A DNA stretch of 6,991 bases. Origin: an uncultured Lachnospiraceae bacterium (GTDB lineage: Bacteria; Bacillota; Clostridia; Lachnospirales; Lachnospiraceae). The notes beneath the pieces are model-generated. The model did no database searches, was not told the DNA's origin, and saw only the letters and a program-made list of their open reading frames with translations. Each line of letters opens with the position of its first letter. Positions within the stretch are counted from its first letter, which is position 1. Position numbers and translations under genes: made by a program. The stretch is taken from positions 1-6,991 of the forward strand of contig CADCOU010000294.1 in the NCBI GenBank assembly GCA_902803155.1, in the 5' to 3' direction. Below are positions 1-5,271 of the stretch, piece after piece.

Positions 1-227
1 CGGAGGAGATCCCGGAAGAAAACGCAGAGGAGAGTACTGAGGAGATCTCTGAGGAGAATACAGAGGAAAGTACCGGGGAGTCTCCTGAGGAGAACGCAGA
101 GGGGAGTACCGGGGAATACCCGGAGGAAGAGCCTGAGAACGAGGCAGAAGAAGACCTGACCGGAGAGCCGGAAACAGAAGAAACAGACGAAGCAGAAGAT
201 ACAGACGAAACCGACGGATCCAGCTAA
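1..227 (+). CDS. 3' end of a gene encoding a repetitive acidic C-terminal tail (partial)
   Basis: This is an open frame running in from the left edge (first full codon at 3) to a TAA at 225-227. The visible 74 residues are mostly Glu, with Asp, Thr, Ser, Pro, Asn and Gly and no aromatic core apart from one Tyr. They form about three and a half 12-residue repeats, then a less regular acidic stretch ending TDETDGSS. Such a sequence is expected to be disordered. No folded domain is visible, so the protein's identity cannot be given. Its stop lies 18 bases before the AAA+ ATPase start with no terminator between them, so the two genes are probably co-transcribed. The next gene also ends in a Glu-rich repetitive tail. 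In the complete gene the folded part must lie upstream of the window. That this is coding is supported by the in-frame repeat period and the clean operon-like junction. Confidence 0.75.
   Translation, partial: EEIPEENAEESTEEISEENTEESTGESPEENAEGSTGEYPEEEPENEAEEDLTGEPETEETDEAEDTDETDGSS
3..158 (+). repeat. 36-bp (12-residue) tandem repeat in acidic tail
   Basis: In-frame units are EENAEESTEEIS (15-50), EENTEESTGESP (51-86) and EENAEGSTGEYP (87-122). They are followed by a degenerate unit, EEEPENEAEEDL (123-158), and preceded by the end of another (EEIP, 3-14). By eye, the second and third full units agree at about 28 of 36 bases. The array enters from the left edge, so the true copy number is unknown. 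Differences between units are partly synonymous, which suggests an old expansion under protein-level constraint. Confidence 0.75.
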
Positions 228-245
228 TACGAAGAGGAATACATC

Positions 246-1553
246 ATGGCTAATGATAACACCGAAGAATTGATCAGACAGATACAGAAGACCAGACAGG
301 AACTGGCATCCAGCCTGTATCAGGATTTTTTCAGCAATGAACTGTCTGCTGACATGAATTCTGCTGCTGACGGGAAGAGTGATTCAGGAAATGCTGCGGA
401 TCCTGTCCGGATTGAAGAGGCTGTAGACGGAGCCGTTCCGGATACGGAGACCACATCGGAGGGTTCTGCGGAGGCTTCGTCCGGAGGACCGGTGCCGCAG
501 GCACAGACAGAACAGCAGGCAAAGAAGGAAGAGCCGGAAGAAGATCCGATGGATACTCTGAACTCACTGATTGGCCTGGATAAGATCAAGCATGATGTCA
601 GAGAACTGACCGATTTTGCCAAAGTACAGAAAACAAGAAAGGACGCCGGCCTTAAGTCGGTTCCGGTCTCTCTTCATCTGGTATTTACCGGCAATCCGGG
701 AACCGGCAAGACAACTGTCGCGAGAATCCTTGCGAAACTGTATGCACAGATCGGAATTCTGTCCAAGGGGCAGCTCATCGAGGTGGACCGGTCCGGACTG
801 GTCGCCGGATACATCGGCCAGACCGCGCTGAAAACGCAGGAACAGATACAGAAAGCACTGGGCGGCGTACTCTTTATAGACGAGGCCTATGCACTGGCAT
901 CAAGACAGGAGGATTTCGGGCAGGAAGCCATCGATACGATCCTGAAGGCGATGGAGGATCACAGAGATGACCTGATCGTGATCGTTGCCGGTTACACAGA
1001 ACCCATGGAGAGGTTCATTAACAGCAATCCGGGTCTGCGGAGCAGATTTAACAAGTATATTGAATTCCCGGATTATACACTGGATGAACTGATGGGGATC
1101 TTCGATATGAATCTCAGAAAGTACGATTACACGATCGAGGAAGAGACCCGTGCACATGTACGTGAGAAACTTGCTTCCGAGAAACTTGCGTCCATGGAGA
1201 ATTTCGCCAATGCCCGTGCAGTCCGTAATCTCTTCGAAGAGATCATTACCAATCAGGCGCGCCGCATTGCGGAGATGGAATCCCCGACGCTTGAGGATCT
1301 GAAAACGCTTACGAATGACGATCTGATCGATCGTGAAGAAGAGGAACTGGAAGCAAGAGATGTGGTGGCGCAGCTTTCAGAAGAAGATATGTCAGAGGAA
1401 GAAATGGCAGTATCCGGAGATACAGATGTTTCGGACTGTGGCCGGATACCTCCCGACATTCCGGAGGAAATGACTGAAGAGACGCCGGAAGAGACACTGG
1501 AAGAGACACCGGAGGAGACGAATCCGGAATCAGATATGGAGGAAGAGGAGTAA
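246..1553 (+). CDS. AAA+ ATPase of the CbxX/CfqX/SpoVK family with acidic low-complexity ends
   Basis: This is a 435-residue soluble ATPase that would form a ring-shaped remodelling machine driven by ATP hydrolysis; its substrate is unknown. Residues 1-30 look helical. Residues 31-105 are an Ala/Ser/Glu/Asp-rich, probably disordered linker. The AAA+ core begins near residue 106 (LIGLDKIK). It has Walker A GNPGTGKT (149-156, Lys155), a pore-loop-like AGYIGQTA (Tyr189), Walker B VLFIDEA (208-214, Asp212 and Glu213), sensor 1 VIVAGYT (245-251), an arginine-finger segment NPGLRSRF (261-268) and a sensor 2 region NARAVRN (322-328). This order is typical of the CbbX/SpoVK family. The C-terminal ~75 residues are strongly acidic, with a PEET-type repeat at 406-425. 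The start ATG has an AGAGGAA site 6 bases upstream. It lies 18 bases after the previous gene and 31 before the PrsW-like gene. Known relatives include the Rubisco activase CbbX and sporulation SpoVK. Neither role can be assumed here, because no Rubisco or sporulation genes are visible. Confidence 0.93.
   Translation: MANDNTEELIRQIQKTRQELASSLYQDFFSNELSADMNSAADGKSDSGNAADPVRIEEAVDGAVPDTETTSEGSAEASSGGPVPQAQTEQQAKKEEPEEDPMDTLNSLIGLDKIKHDVRELTDFAKVQKTRKDAGLKSVPVSLHLVFTGNPGTGKTTVARILAKLYAQIGILSKGQLIEVDRSGLVAGYIGQTALKTQEQIQKALGGVLFIDEAYALASRQEDFGQEAIDTILKAMEDHRDDLIVIVAGYTEPMERFINSNPGLRSRFNKYIEFPDYTLDELMGIFDMNLRKYDYTIEEETRAHVREKLASEKLASMENFANARAVRNLFEEIITNQARRIAEMESPTLEDLKTLTNDDLIDREEEELEARDVVAQLSEEDMSEEEMAVSGDTDVSDCGRIPPDIPEEMTEETPEETLEETPEETNPESDMEEEE
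1461..1520 (+). repeat. 12-bp (4-residue) repeat in the AAA+ C-terminal tail
   Basis: Five consecutive in-frame tetrapeptides, PEEM, TEET, PEET, LEET and PEET, occupy residues 406-425. At DNA level the unit is close to CCGGAAGAGACA. The repeat is distinct in period from the 12-residue repeat of the upstream gene but has the same Glu-Glu-Thr/Pro character. Confidence 0.7.
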
Positions 1554-1584
1554 CTGCATAACGGTTTAAGGAGGGAGATCCCAT

Positions 1585-2307
1585 ATGTTTTTTTTGTTTC
1601 CTTTCATGTTGGTCTGGACTCTGCCGAATATTCTGATGGCCCTTGCGGCTGTTATCCCGGCAGTCTTTCTGATCGTCAGAGTCTATAAGATGGACAAGAT
1701 AGAGAAAGAACCGGTGCGGCTGGTTCTGCGGCTGGTCTTTATGGGCATGCTTGCAACAGCCGGTGCGATCATTACTGAGACGATCGGAAGCATGCTGATC
1801 GAGGAGTCAACTGTAATCGGAAAGTTTCTGATGTATTTTATCGTAGTCGCACTCTCTGAGGAAGGATTTAAGTATCTGTTTCTCAAACGCTCTACATGGA
1901 ACAATCCGGACTTTAATTATCAGTTCGACGGTATTGTTTATGCGGTATCCGTCTCGCTTGGATTCGCCCTTCTGGAGAACATCTCCTATGTATTCTCCTA
2001 CGGTCTTTCCACTGCGATCGTCCGCGCAGTGACCGCGGTTCCCGGGCATGCGTGTTTCGGCGTGTTTATGGGAGCCTGGTATGGTCTTGCAAAGAAATAC
2101 GCAAATGCAGGAGACAGGGAGAATGAACTGAAGTGCCGCAGGATGGCGCTCCTGATTCCGGTGCTTCTGCATGGGGCGTATGACTTTATTGCTTCCCTCG
2201 AGGGAGATTATACCTGGATTTTATTCATCCTGTTTATCGTCGCCATGTTCTTCTATACAACCCGGCTGCTGAGACAGGAGTCCGCAAGAGATGTCAGGAT
2301 CAGGTGA
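1585..2307 (+). CDS. PrsW-family intramembrane protease
   Basis: This is a 240-residue polytopic membrane protein with about seven hydrophobic segments (roughly 8-32, 46-68, 79-98, 114-135, 143-167, 187-204 and 211-228). It carries the PrsW family's conserved polar motifs inside or next to membrane segments: SEEGFK (Glu92, Glu93, Lys96), FALLEN (Glu131), PGHACFG (His155) and LLHGAYDF (His196, Asp200). PrsW in Bacillus subtilis cuts the anti-sigma factor RsiW as the first step of activating an ECF sigma factor. The family belongs to a larger group of Glu-dependent membrane proteases related to CAAX/CPBP enzymes. The length is near that of the B. subtilis protein (about 218 residues). The start is well fixed by AAGGAGGG at 1568-1575, 9 bases upstream. 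No sigma or anti-sigma gene is visible nearby, so the substrate is unknown. Its neighbours suggest co-expression with the AAA+ ATPase. Confidence 0.88.
   Translation: MFFLFPFMLVWTLPNILMALAAVIPAVFLIVRVYKMDKIEKEPVRLVLRLVFMGMLATAGAIITETIGSMLIEESTVIGKFLMYFIVVALSEEGFKYLFLKRSTWNNPDFNYQFDGIVYAVSVSLGFALLENISYVFSYGLSTAIVRAVTAVPGHACFGVFMGAWYGLAKKYANAGDRENELKCRRMALLIPVLLHGAYDFIASLEGDYTWILFILFIVAMFFYTTRLLRQESARDVRIR
2302..2307 (+). promoter_or_regulatory. Ribosome binding site of maf, containing the prsW stop codon
   Basis: AGGTGA lies 5 bases before the ATG at 2313 and matches the 3' part of the consensus GGAGGTGA. Its last three bases are the TGA that ends the PrsW gene. A GTG at 2304 is in frame but has only a weak site too close to it, so ATG 2313 is preferred. 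The overlap suggests that the two genes are translationally coupled. Confidence 0.65.
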
Positions 2308-2312
2308 CAGTG

Positions 2313-2909
2313 ATGTTCGAAAATATCAGGATCATACTTGCGTCCGGATCCCCCAGGAGGACAGAACTGCTTCAGACTGCCGGTATCGCACATGAGGTAA
2401 TCGTATCCGGGGCGGATGAAGATGTTCGGGAAGAAGACCCGCGCACTCTGGTAGAAGAACTGTCTGCCAGGAAAGCGCAGGAAGTATTCGAACGGATCCA
2501 GAGCCAGGAAGGGCAGAGAGAGATGGTTGTGATCGGCGCGGATACAGTAGTTGCCTGTGACGGGAAGATACTGGGCAAGCCGGAAGATGAAGAAGATGCT
2601 TTCCGAATGCTGCAGATGCTCTCAGGGAGAGCACATCATGTGTTTACCGGCGTGACACTCTGCGGGATGACAGGCGGAAAGAAAAAAACAGTCACATTTT
2701 CGGAAGAAAGCCTGGTGCATGTCGCTGAACTTACAGAGGAGGAGATCCGCTCGTATATCCGGTCCGGTGAACCGCTGGATAAAGCCGGCGCTTATGGGAT
2801 ACAGGGATCATTCATGAAACATGTGTCCGGCATCGAAGGCGACTATTTCAATATAGTAGGGTTGCCTGTAAGCCATCTCTATCGTGAGTTGAAGGATTTT
2901 TCCGGTTAA
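2313..2909 (+). CDS. maf: Maf family nucleoside triphosphate pyrophosphatase (YhdE type)
   Basis: The predicted enzyme has 198 residues and would hydrolyse nucleoside triphosphates to monophosphate plus pyrophosphate. The subfamily acts on dTTP, UTP and modified pyrimidines and is thought to clean the nucleotide pool; Maf was first noted for septum inhibition in Bacillus. Diagnostic segments are ILASGSPRRTELL near the N-terminus (Ser13-Arg16), EELSARKA, GADTVV with the catalytic-type Asp77, GKPEDEEDAFRML (Lys89), SGRAHHVFTGV, the DKAGAYGIQG segment and GDYFNIVGLPV. The start at 2313 gives the usual short lead before the ILAS strand; a GTG at 2304 would add three residues. The length is normal for the family, and all motifs are intact. 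The gene is the last of the apparent operon with the AAA+ and PrsW genes. Maf genes often sit in mixed housekeeping operons, so the neighbourhood need not imply a shared pathway. Confidence 0.93.
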   Translation: MFENIRIILASGSPRRTELLQTAGIAHEVIVSGADEDVREEDPRTLVEELSARKAQEVFERIQSQEGQREMVVIGADTVVACDGKILGKPEDEEDAFRMLQMLSGRAHHVFTGVTLCGMTGGKKKTVTFSEESLVHVAELTEEEIRSYIRSGEPLDKAGAYGIQGSFMKHVSGIEGDYFNIVGLPVSHLYRELKDFSG

Positions 2910-2913
2910 ATGC

Positions 2914-2943
2914 TTTTCAGAATAATTACAACATGTTACAATA
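2914..2943 (+). promoter_or_regulatory. Possible promoter for the wall hydrolase gene
   Basis: TTTTCA (2914-2919), 18 bases, then TACAAT (2938-2943). The -10 differs from TATAAT at one position and the -35 matches TTGACA at four. Start of transcription would be near 2950, about 33 bases before the start codon. The -10 lies inside the palindrome at 2927-2958. An alternative -10 is TAAAAT at 2947-2952. The call rests on consensus matching alone. Confidence 0.4.
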
Positions 2944-2958
2944 ATGTAAAATGTTGTA
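2927..2958. promoter_or_regulatory. 32-bp imperfect palindrome, operator-like
   Basis: Arms TACAACATGTTACA (2927-2940) and TGTAAAATGTTGTA (2945-2958) are inverted copies with 13 of 14 positions pairing (mismatch 2935/2950) around ATAA. The element sits in the 73-base gap between maf and the wall hydrolase and covers the candidate -10 box. It is very AT-rich with no T-run after it, so it reads better as a protein-binding site than as an intrinsic terminator. The cognate regulator is unknown. It could also act as an RNA hairpin in the leader. Confidence 0.6.
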
Positions 2959-2970
2959 TGAATCTCAATC

Positions 2971-2977
2971 AAGGTGA
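2971..2977 (+). promoter_or_regulatory. Ribosome binding site fixing the wall hydrolase start
   Basis: AAGGTGA ends 5 bases before the ATG at 2983. An in-frame GTG at 2974 lies within this site and so cannot be the start served by it. ATG 2983 also gives a standard signal peptide beginning MKKTG. Confidence 0.65.
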
Positions 2978-2982
2978 AAGAT

Positions 2983-4170
2983 ATGAAGAAAACTGGATTG
3001 CTCAGAGCTGTTCTGCTGGCGGCTGTCATCCTTATCGCAATACCTGGTGCTGCCTCCGGAGCGGAAGTACTGAGAGGTACATTGAAGAACAGTACCGGAG
3101 TTCATCAGGTAAAAGGAAAATGGAAGAAGAAGAATGGGAAATACTACTTCATTTCTTCTTCTGTAAAGGAAAAAAGAGGATGGCTGACCCTTTCGAATGG
3201 TAAGTATTATCTGAAGAAGGGGGGTTACTGTGCGACCGGACAGACGAAAATAGGCGGAAAGTACTATTATTTCAGGAAGAACGGGAAGCAGAGAACCGGA
3301 ACGATCACGATCAAGGGAAAAACGTATTTCTTTGATCCTGCAAATGGCGGAGCGAGAACAGAAGTAAAAACAAAGCAGAATAAGAAACTGGTTCATGCTT
3401 ATGACAGTGACGGTACCTGGTATGATGCAAAGGGATATCCGATACAGAAAGCGACGCTGAAGAAACTTCTGCAGACTGCTTTGAAACCGGTAGGACAGAC
3501 CATGTATGTGTGGGGCGGGGGCTGGAATCAGAATGATACAGGCAGCGGCCTGGAATCCACGACAATCGGTGTTTCTCCGAGGTGGAAACAGTTCTTTAAA
3601 AGACAGTCTTCCGGTTATGATTACCGCAAAACCAGATTCCAGGTCCATGACGGACTTGACTGCTCAGGCTTCGTGGCATGGGTTATCTATAACACATTCA
3701 ATACGGAGAGCGGTCATGGCGGATATGTAATGCTTGCCCAGAAGATGGCAAAGACTTTTTCGGAGTGGGGATGGGGAAAGTATAAATCTGCCCGTGCCTT
3801 TAAGGACTGGAGAGCAGGCGACATCATGAGCCTTGCCTCCGGCCATGTCTACATCGTGATCGGAAAATGTGAGGACGGAAGTGTTGTTCTGGTCCATTCG
3901 AGTCCGAAAGGAGTTATGATAAACGGAACGGTGAGCCGTTCCGGAAAGGTTAAGAGCAAAGCCTGGAAACTGGCAAAGAGCTATATGAAAAAGTACTATC
4001 CGGAATGGTATAAGAAATATCCGGATGTCAGCCGCAGTTCCGCATATCTCAACAGATATGCCAGAATGCGCTGGAACCTGGGGACAAAGAACAGTGTTAT
4101 GTCCGACCCTGACGGACTTCGCAAGATGAACGCGAAACAGGTGTTAAGGGTGATCTTCAGTAATAAATAA
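2983..4170 (+). CDS. Secreted NlpC/P60-type cell wall hydrolase with wall-binding repeats
   Basis: This is a 395-residue exported protein. Residues 1-26 form a signal peptide (Lys2-Lys3, hydrophobic 9-20, then PGAASGAE with cleavage likely near 26/27). Residues ~45-125 hold about four ~20-residue units with the pattern W/x-x-x-x-NGKYYF/L (for example GKWKKKNGKYYF, GGKYYYFRKNGKQRTG, KGKTYFFD). These resemble choline- or glucan-binding wall repeats and should anchor the enzyme to the envelope. The C-terminal region looks like a papain-like NlpC/P60 (C40) domain: DCSGFVAW with Cys227, SGHVYIVIG with His288, and VHSS with His305 as the possible third catalytic residue. Family members cleave peptide bonds in peptidoglycan stems. 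Unusually, about 47 residues lie between the YVWGGG segment (175-180) and Cys227, which are much closer in compact members. The gene stands alone between a palindrome and a convergent regulator. The hydrolase class is fairly sure; bond specificity is not. Confidence 0.85.
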   Translation: MKKTGLLRAVLLAAVILIAIPGAASGAEVLRGTLKNSTGVHQVKGKWKKKNGKYYFISSSVKEKRGWLTLSNGKYYLKKGGYCATGQTKIGGKYYYFRKNGKQRTGTITIKGKTYFFDPANGGARTEVKTKQNKKLVHAYDSDGTWYDAKGYPIQKATLKKLLQTALKPVGQTMYVWGGGWNQNDTGSGLESTTIGVSPRWKQFFKRQSSGYDYRKTRFQVHDGLDCSGFVAWVIYNTFNTESGHGGYVMLAQKMAKTFSEWGWGKYKSARAFKDWRAGDIMSLASGHVYIVIGKCEDGSVVLVHSSPKGVMINGTVSRSGKVKSKAWKLAKSYMKKYYPEWYKKYPDVSRSSAYLNRYARMRWNLGTKNSVMSDPDGLRKMNAKQVLRVIFSNK

Positions 4171-4209
4171 GGCGTGGATGCCCGCAGAAACCGTTTCTTT
4201 GGAAAGAAA

Positions 4210-4240
4210 AAATGCCGTGCACATTCTGTGCACGGCATTT
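4210..4240 (-). terminator. GC-rich hairpin between convergent genes, better as minus-strand terminator
   Basis: A perfect 14-bp stem, AAATGCCGTGCACA (4210-4223) with TGTGCACGGCATTT (4227-4240), closes a 3-base TTC loop. Read on the minus strand it is followed by a run of six Ts and then CTTTCC, a good intrinsic terminator 17 bases after the regulator gene's stop. Read on the plus strand it is followed only by TTTGTGG, so termination for the wall hydrolase, 39 bases upstream, would be weaker. A smaller inverted repeat (TTTCTTT/AAAGAAA, 4194-4209) adjoins it. Confidence 0.8.
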
Positions 4241-4257
4241 GTGGATGCTGTGTATGT

Positions 4258-4491
4258 TCAGTCGCGAAAATCAAAGAAACATTTAACGGGCACGCCCAGA
4301 ACTTCGGCAATATCAAAAAGCTTTTCCAGTGAAATTGAAGTGGGCATATTCGGGGCTTCCAGATTGCTGATATGGGTACGGCTCAGATTGACTGCTTCTG
4401 CAAGAGCCTGCTGAGTGATGCCTTTCAGTTTTCTGTAATAGGCGATAGTCAGACCAAGCTGCTTGTACTGATTGATTCTCTGCTCTGTCAT
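4258..4491 (-). CDS. Small XRE-family (Cro/C1-type) helix-turn-helix regulator
   Basis: This is a 77-residue protein made almost only of one helix-turn-helix domain. An N-terminal helix is followed by LGLTIAYYRKLKGITQQALAEA, the recognition region NLSRTHISNLE (35-45), then SISLEKLFDIAEVLGVPVKCFFDF. This order is typical of Cro/C1 proteins, and no separate sensor or dimerisation domain is present. Such proteins bind palindromic or repeated operators as dimers and often repress their own gene. The start is firm: AGGAGGT (4498-4504 on the plus strand) lies 6 bases from the ATG. It is transcribed toward the wall hydrolase and away from the DJ-1 gene and ends in a good terminator. It is a single-gene unit. 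Its targets are not evident; the TATCAT repeats in its own leader are candidates. It could also be a remnant of a mobile element, but no other mobile genes are visible. Confidence 0.88.
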   Translation of the reverse strand: MTEQRINQYKQLGLTIAYYRKLKGITQQALAEAVNLSRTHISNLEAPNMPTSISLEKLFDIAEVLGVPVKCFFDFRD

Positions 4492-4525
4492 GGTATTACC
4501 TCCTGCAGAACGAAACCCTGTATAC

Positions 4526-4554
4526 TATCATAAATATCATCGACATTTTATCAC
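4526..4554. repeat. TATCAT direct repeats by the regulator's promoter
   Basis: TATCAT occurs at 4526-4531 and 4535-4540 (9-base spacing) and TATCAC at 4549-4554. The last overlaps the candidate -10 and its TG extension; the first two lie at the expected transcription start and leader. They could be binding sites for autoregulation, but in AT-rich DNA short repeats also arise by chance. Confidence 0.3.
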
Positions 4555-4573
4555 AGCGCCGGAGCAATATCCA
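4545..4573 (-). promoter_or_regulatory. Candidate promoter of the XRE regulator
   Basis: Read on the minus strand: TGGATA (4573-4568, four matches to TTGACA), a 17-base spacer, then TAAAAT (4550-4545, five matches to TATAAT) preceded by TGA, an extended -10. The leader would be about 47 bases. The remaining part of this divergent spacer, up to the DJ-1 start at 4708, is very AT-rich. I could not pick out a convincing plus-strand promoter there. Confidence 0.45.
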
Positions 4574-4707
4574 GTTTAAAAACAATGAAAATGAATATTA
4601 ATTACCCTCTTATTCATGTAAAACAACACAATAATACAAAATGTCCGGAAATAATCAAATTTAATCAAAATATGTGAAAATATCACTCGAAAAGAAAGGA
4701 ACAAATT

Positions 4708-5256
4708 ATGAACAAAGTGTATGTATTTGCGGCACAGGGAATGGAAGAGATTGAATGTCTGACACAGGTTGATCTTTTGCGCAGGAGCGGCATGGAAGTG
4801 GTGCTGACAGCAGTCGGAGGGGATCTTACGATCCAGGGGTCACACGGGATCATTATACAGGCAGACGCGACGATCGAAGAGGTGAATCTGTCTGACGCAG
4901 ATGCGCTTGTTCTGCCCGGAGGGATGCCCGGTACACTTAATCTTCAGGCGGATGAGACGCTTGCAGCCGCATTGAAAAAGGCTGCCGGAACCGGGATCTG
5001 GATCTGTGCGATCTGTGCTGCTCCGCGAGTGCTCGGACATCTGGGACTTCTCGACGGACAGACAGCGACCTGCTATCCGGGGTGTGAATCCTACCTGACA
5101 GGAGCGGTGACGACAGAAAACCCGGTCGAGGTTTCCGGACAGTTCATTACCAGCCGCGGGGTGGGAACAGCCATTCCGTTTGCCCTGAAGATCATTGAAA
5201 AACTGGAAGGGGCCGAGTGCGCCCAAAAGATTGAAAAGTCAATTGTTTTCGGGTAA
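4708..5256 (+). CDS. DJ-1/PfpI family protein (YajL/ThiJ-like)
   Basis: This is a 182-residue single-domain cytoplasmic protein that aligns by eye along its whole length with human DJ-1 and bacterial YajL. Landmarks are VYVFAAQGMEEIE with the conserved acidic residue Glu16, VLPGGMPG (69-76), the nucleophile-elbow segment ICAICAAP with Cys103, TCYPGCE (121-127) and ITSRGVGTAIPFAL. Family members are linked to oxidative stress, glyoxalase or chaperone-like activity, with disputed in vivo substrates. The position of the DJ-1 active-site His (His126 in human) is Tyr123 here. Cys100 and Cys103 form a CxxC pair at the active site, and six Cys are present in all. AAAGGA at 4695-4700, 7 bases before the ATG, supports the start. 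It is divergent from the XRE gene and 71 bases upstream of tig, so it may sometimes be read through into the chaperone gene. Family is certain; activity is not. Confidence 0.92.
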   Translation: MNKVYVFAAQGMEEIECLTQVDLLRRSGMEVVLTAVGGDLTIQGSHGIIIQADATIEEVNLSDADALVLPGGMPGTLNLQADETLAAALKKAAGTGIWICAICAAPRVLGHLGLLDGQTATCYPGCESYLTGAVTTENPVEVSGQFITSRGVGTAIPFALKIIEKLEGAECAQKIEKSIVFG

Positions 5257-5271
5257 TCCCTGTGATATACT
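5243..5271 (+). promoter_or_regulatory. Candidate promoter of tig with extended -10
   Basis: TTGTTT (5243-5248), a 17-base spacer, then TATACT (5266-5271) preceded by TGA, an extended -10. The -35 lies inside the last codons of the DJ-1 gene. Transcription would start near 5278, giving a ~50-base leader before the tig ATG. No terminator is visible between the DJ-1 gene and tig. Confidence 0.5.

Noticed and set aside
3..158. Repeat array considered as a CRISPR array
   Set aside because: There are no spacers: units abut directly, are in frame, diverge by codon-wise changes and continue as coding sequence.
1309..1584. 91-codon minus-strand frame over the acidic tail of the ATPase
   Set aside because: Its Pro- and Leu-rich product is the antisense reading of Glu-rich codons, not a separate gene.
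1807..2172. 121-codon minus-strand frame opposite the PrsW-like gene
   Set aside because: The sense strand carries all PrsW motifs in the right order. The antisense product shows no domain and no plausible start signal.
2927..2958. Palindrome read as an intrinsic terminator for maf
   Set aside because: The stem is almost all A-T pairs and is followed by TGAATCTC, not a T-run, so it lacks both a stable stem and the U-tract.
2974..2976. GTG as the start of the wall hydrolase
   Set aside because: It lies inside the AAGGTGA ribosome binding site and would add KD before the normal MKKTG start of the signal peptide.
2910..3203. 97-codon plus-strand frame beginning directly after maf
   Set aside because: It overlaps the signal peptide and wall repeats of the hydrolase in another frame. 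It has no ribosome binding site at its ATG, and its start would lie at the promoter and palindrome.
2965..3648. 227-codon open frame on the minus strand, opposite the wall hydrolase
   Set aside because: It lies wholly opposite a well-supported secreted enzyme. Its product has no recognisable domain and a Cys-, Arg- and Ser-rich composition typical of antisense frames. No ribosome binding site was evident.
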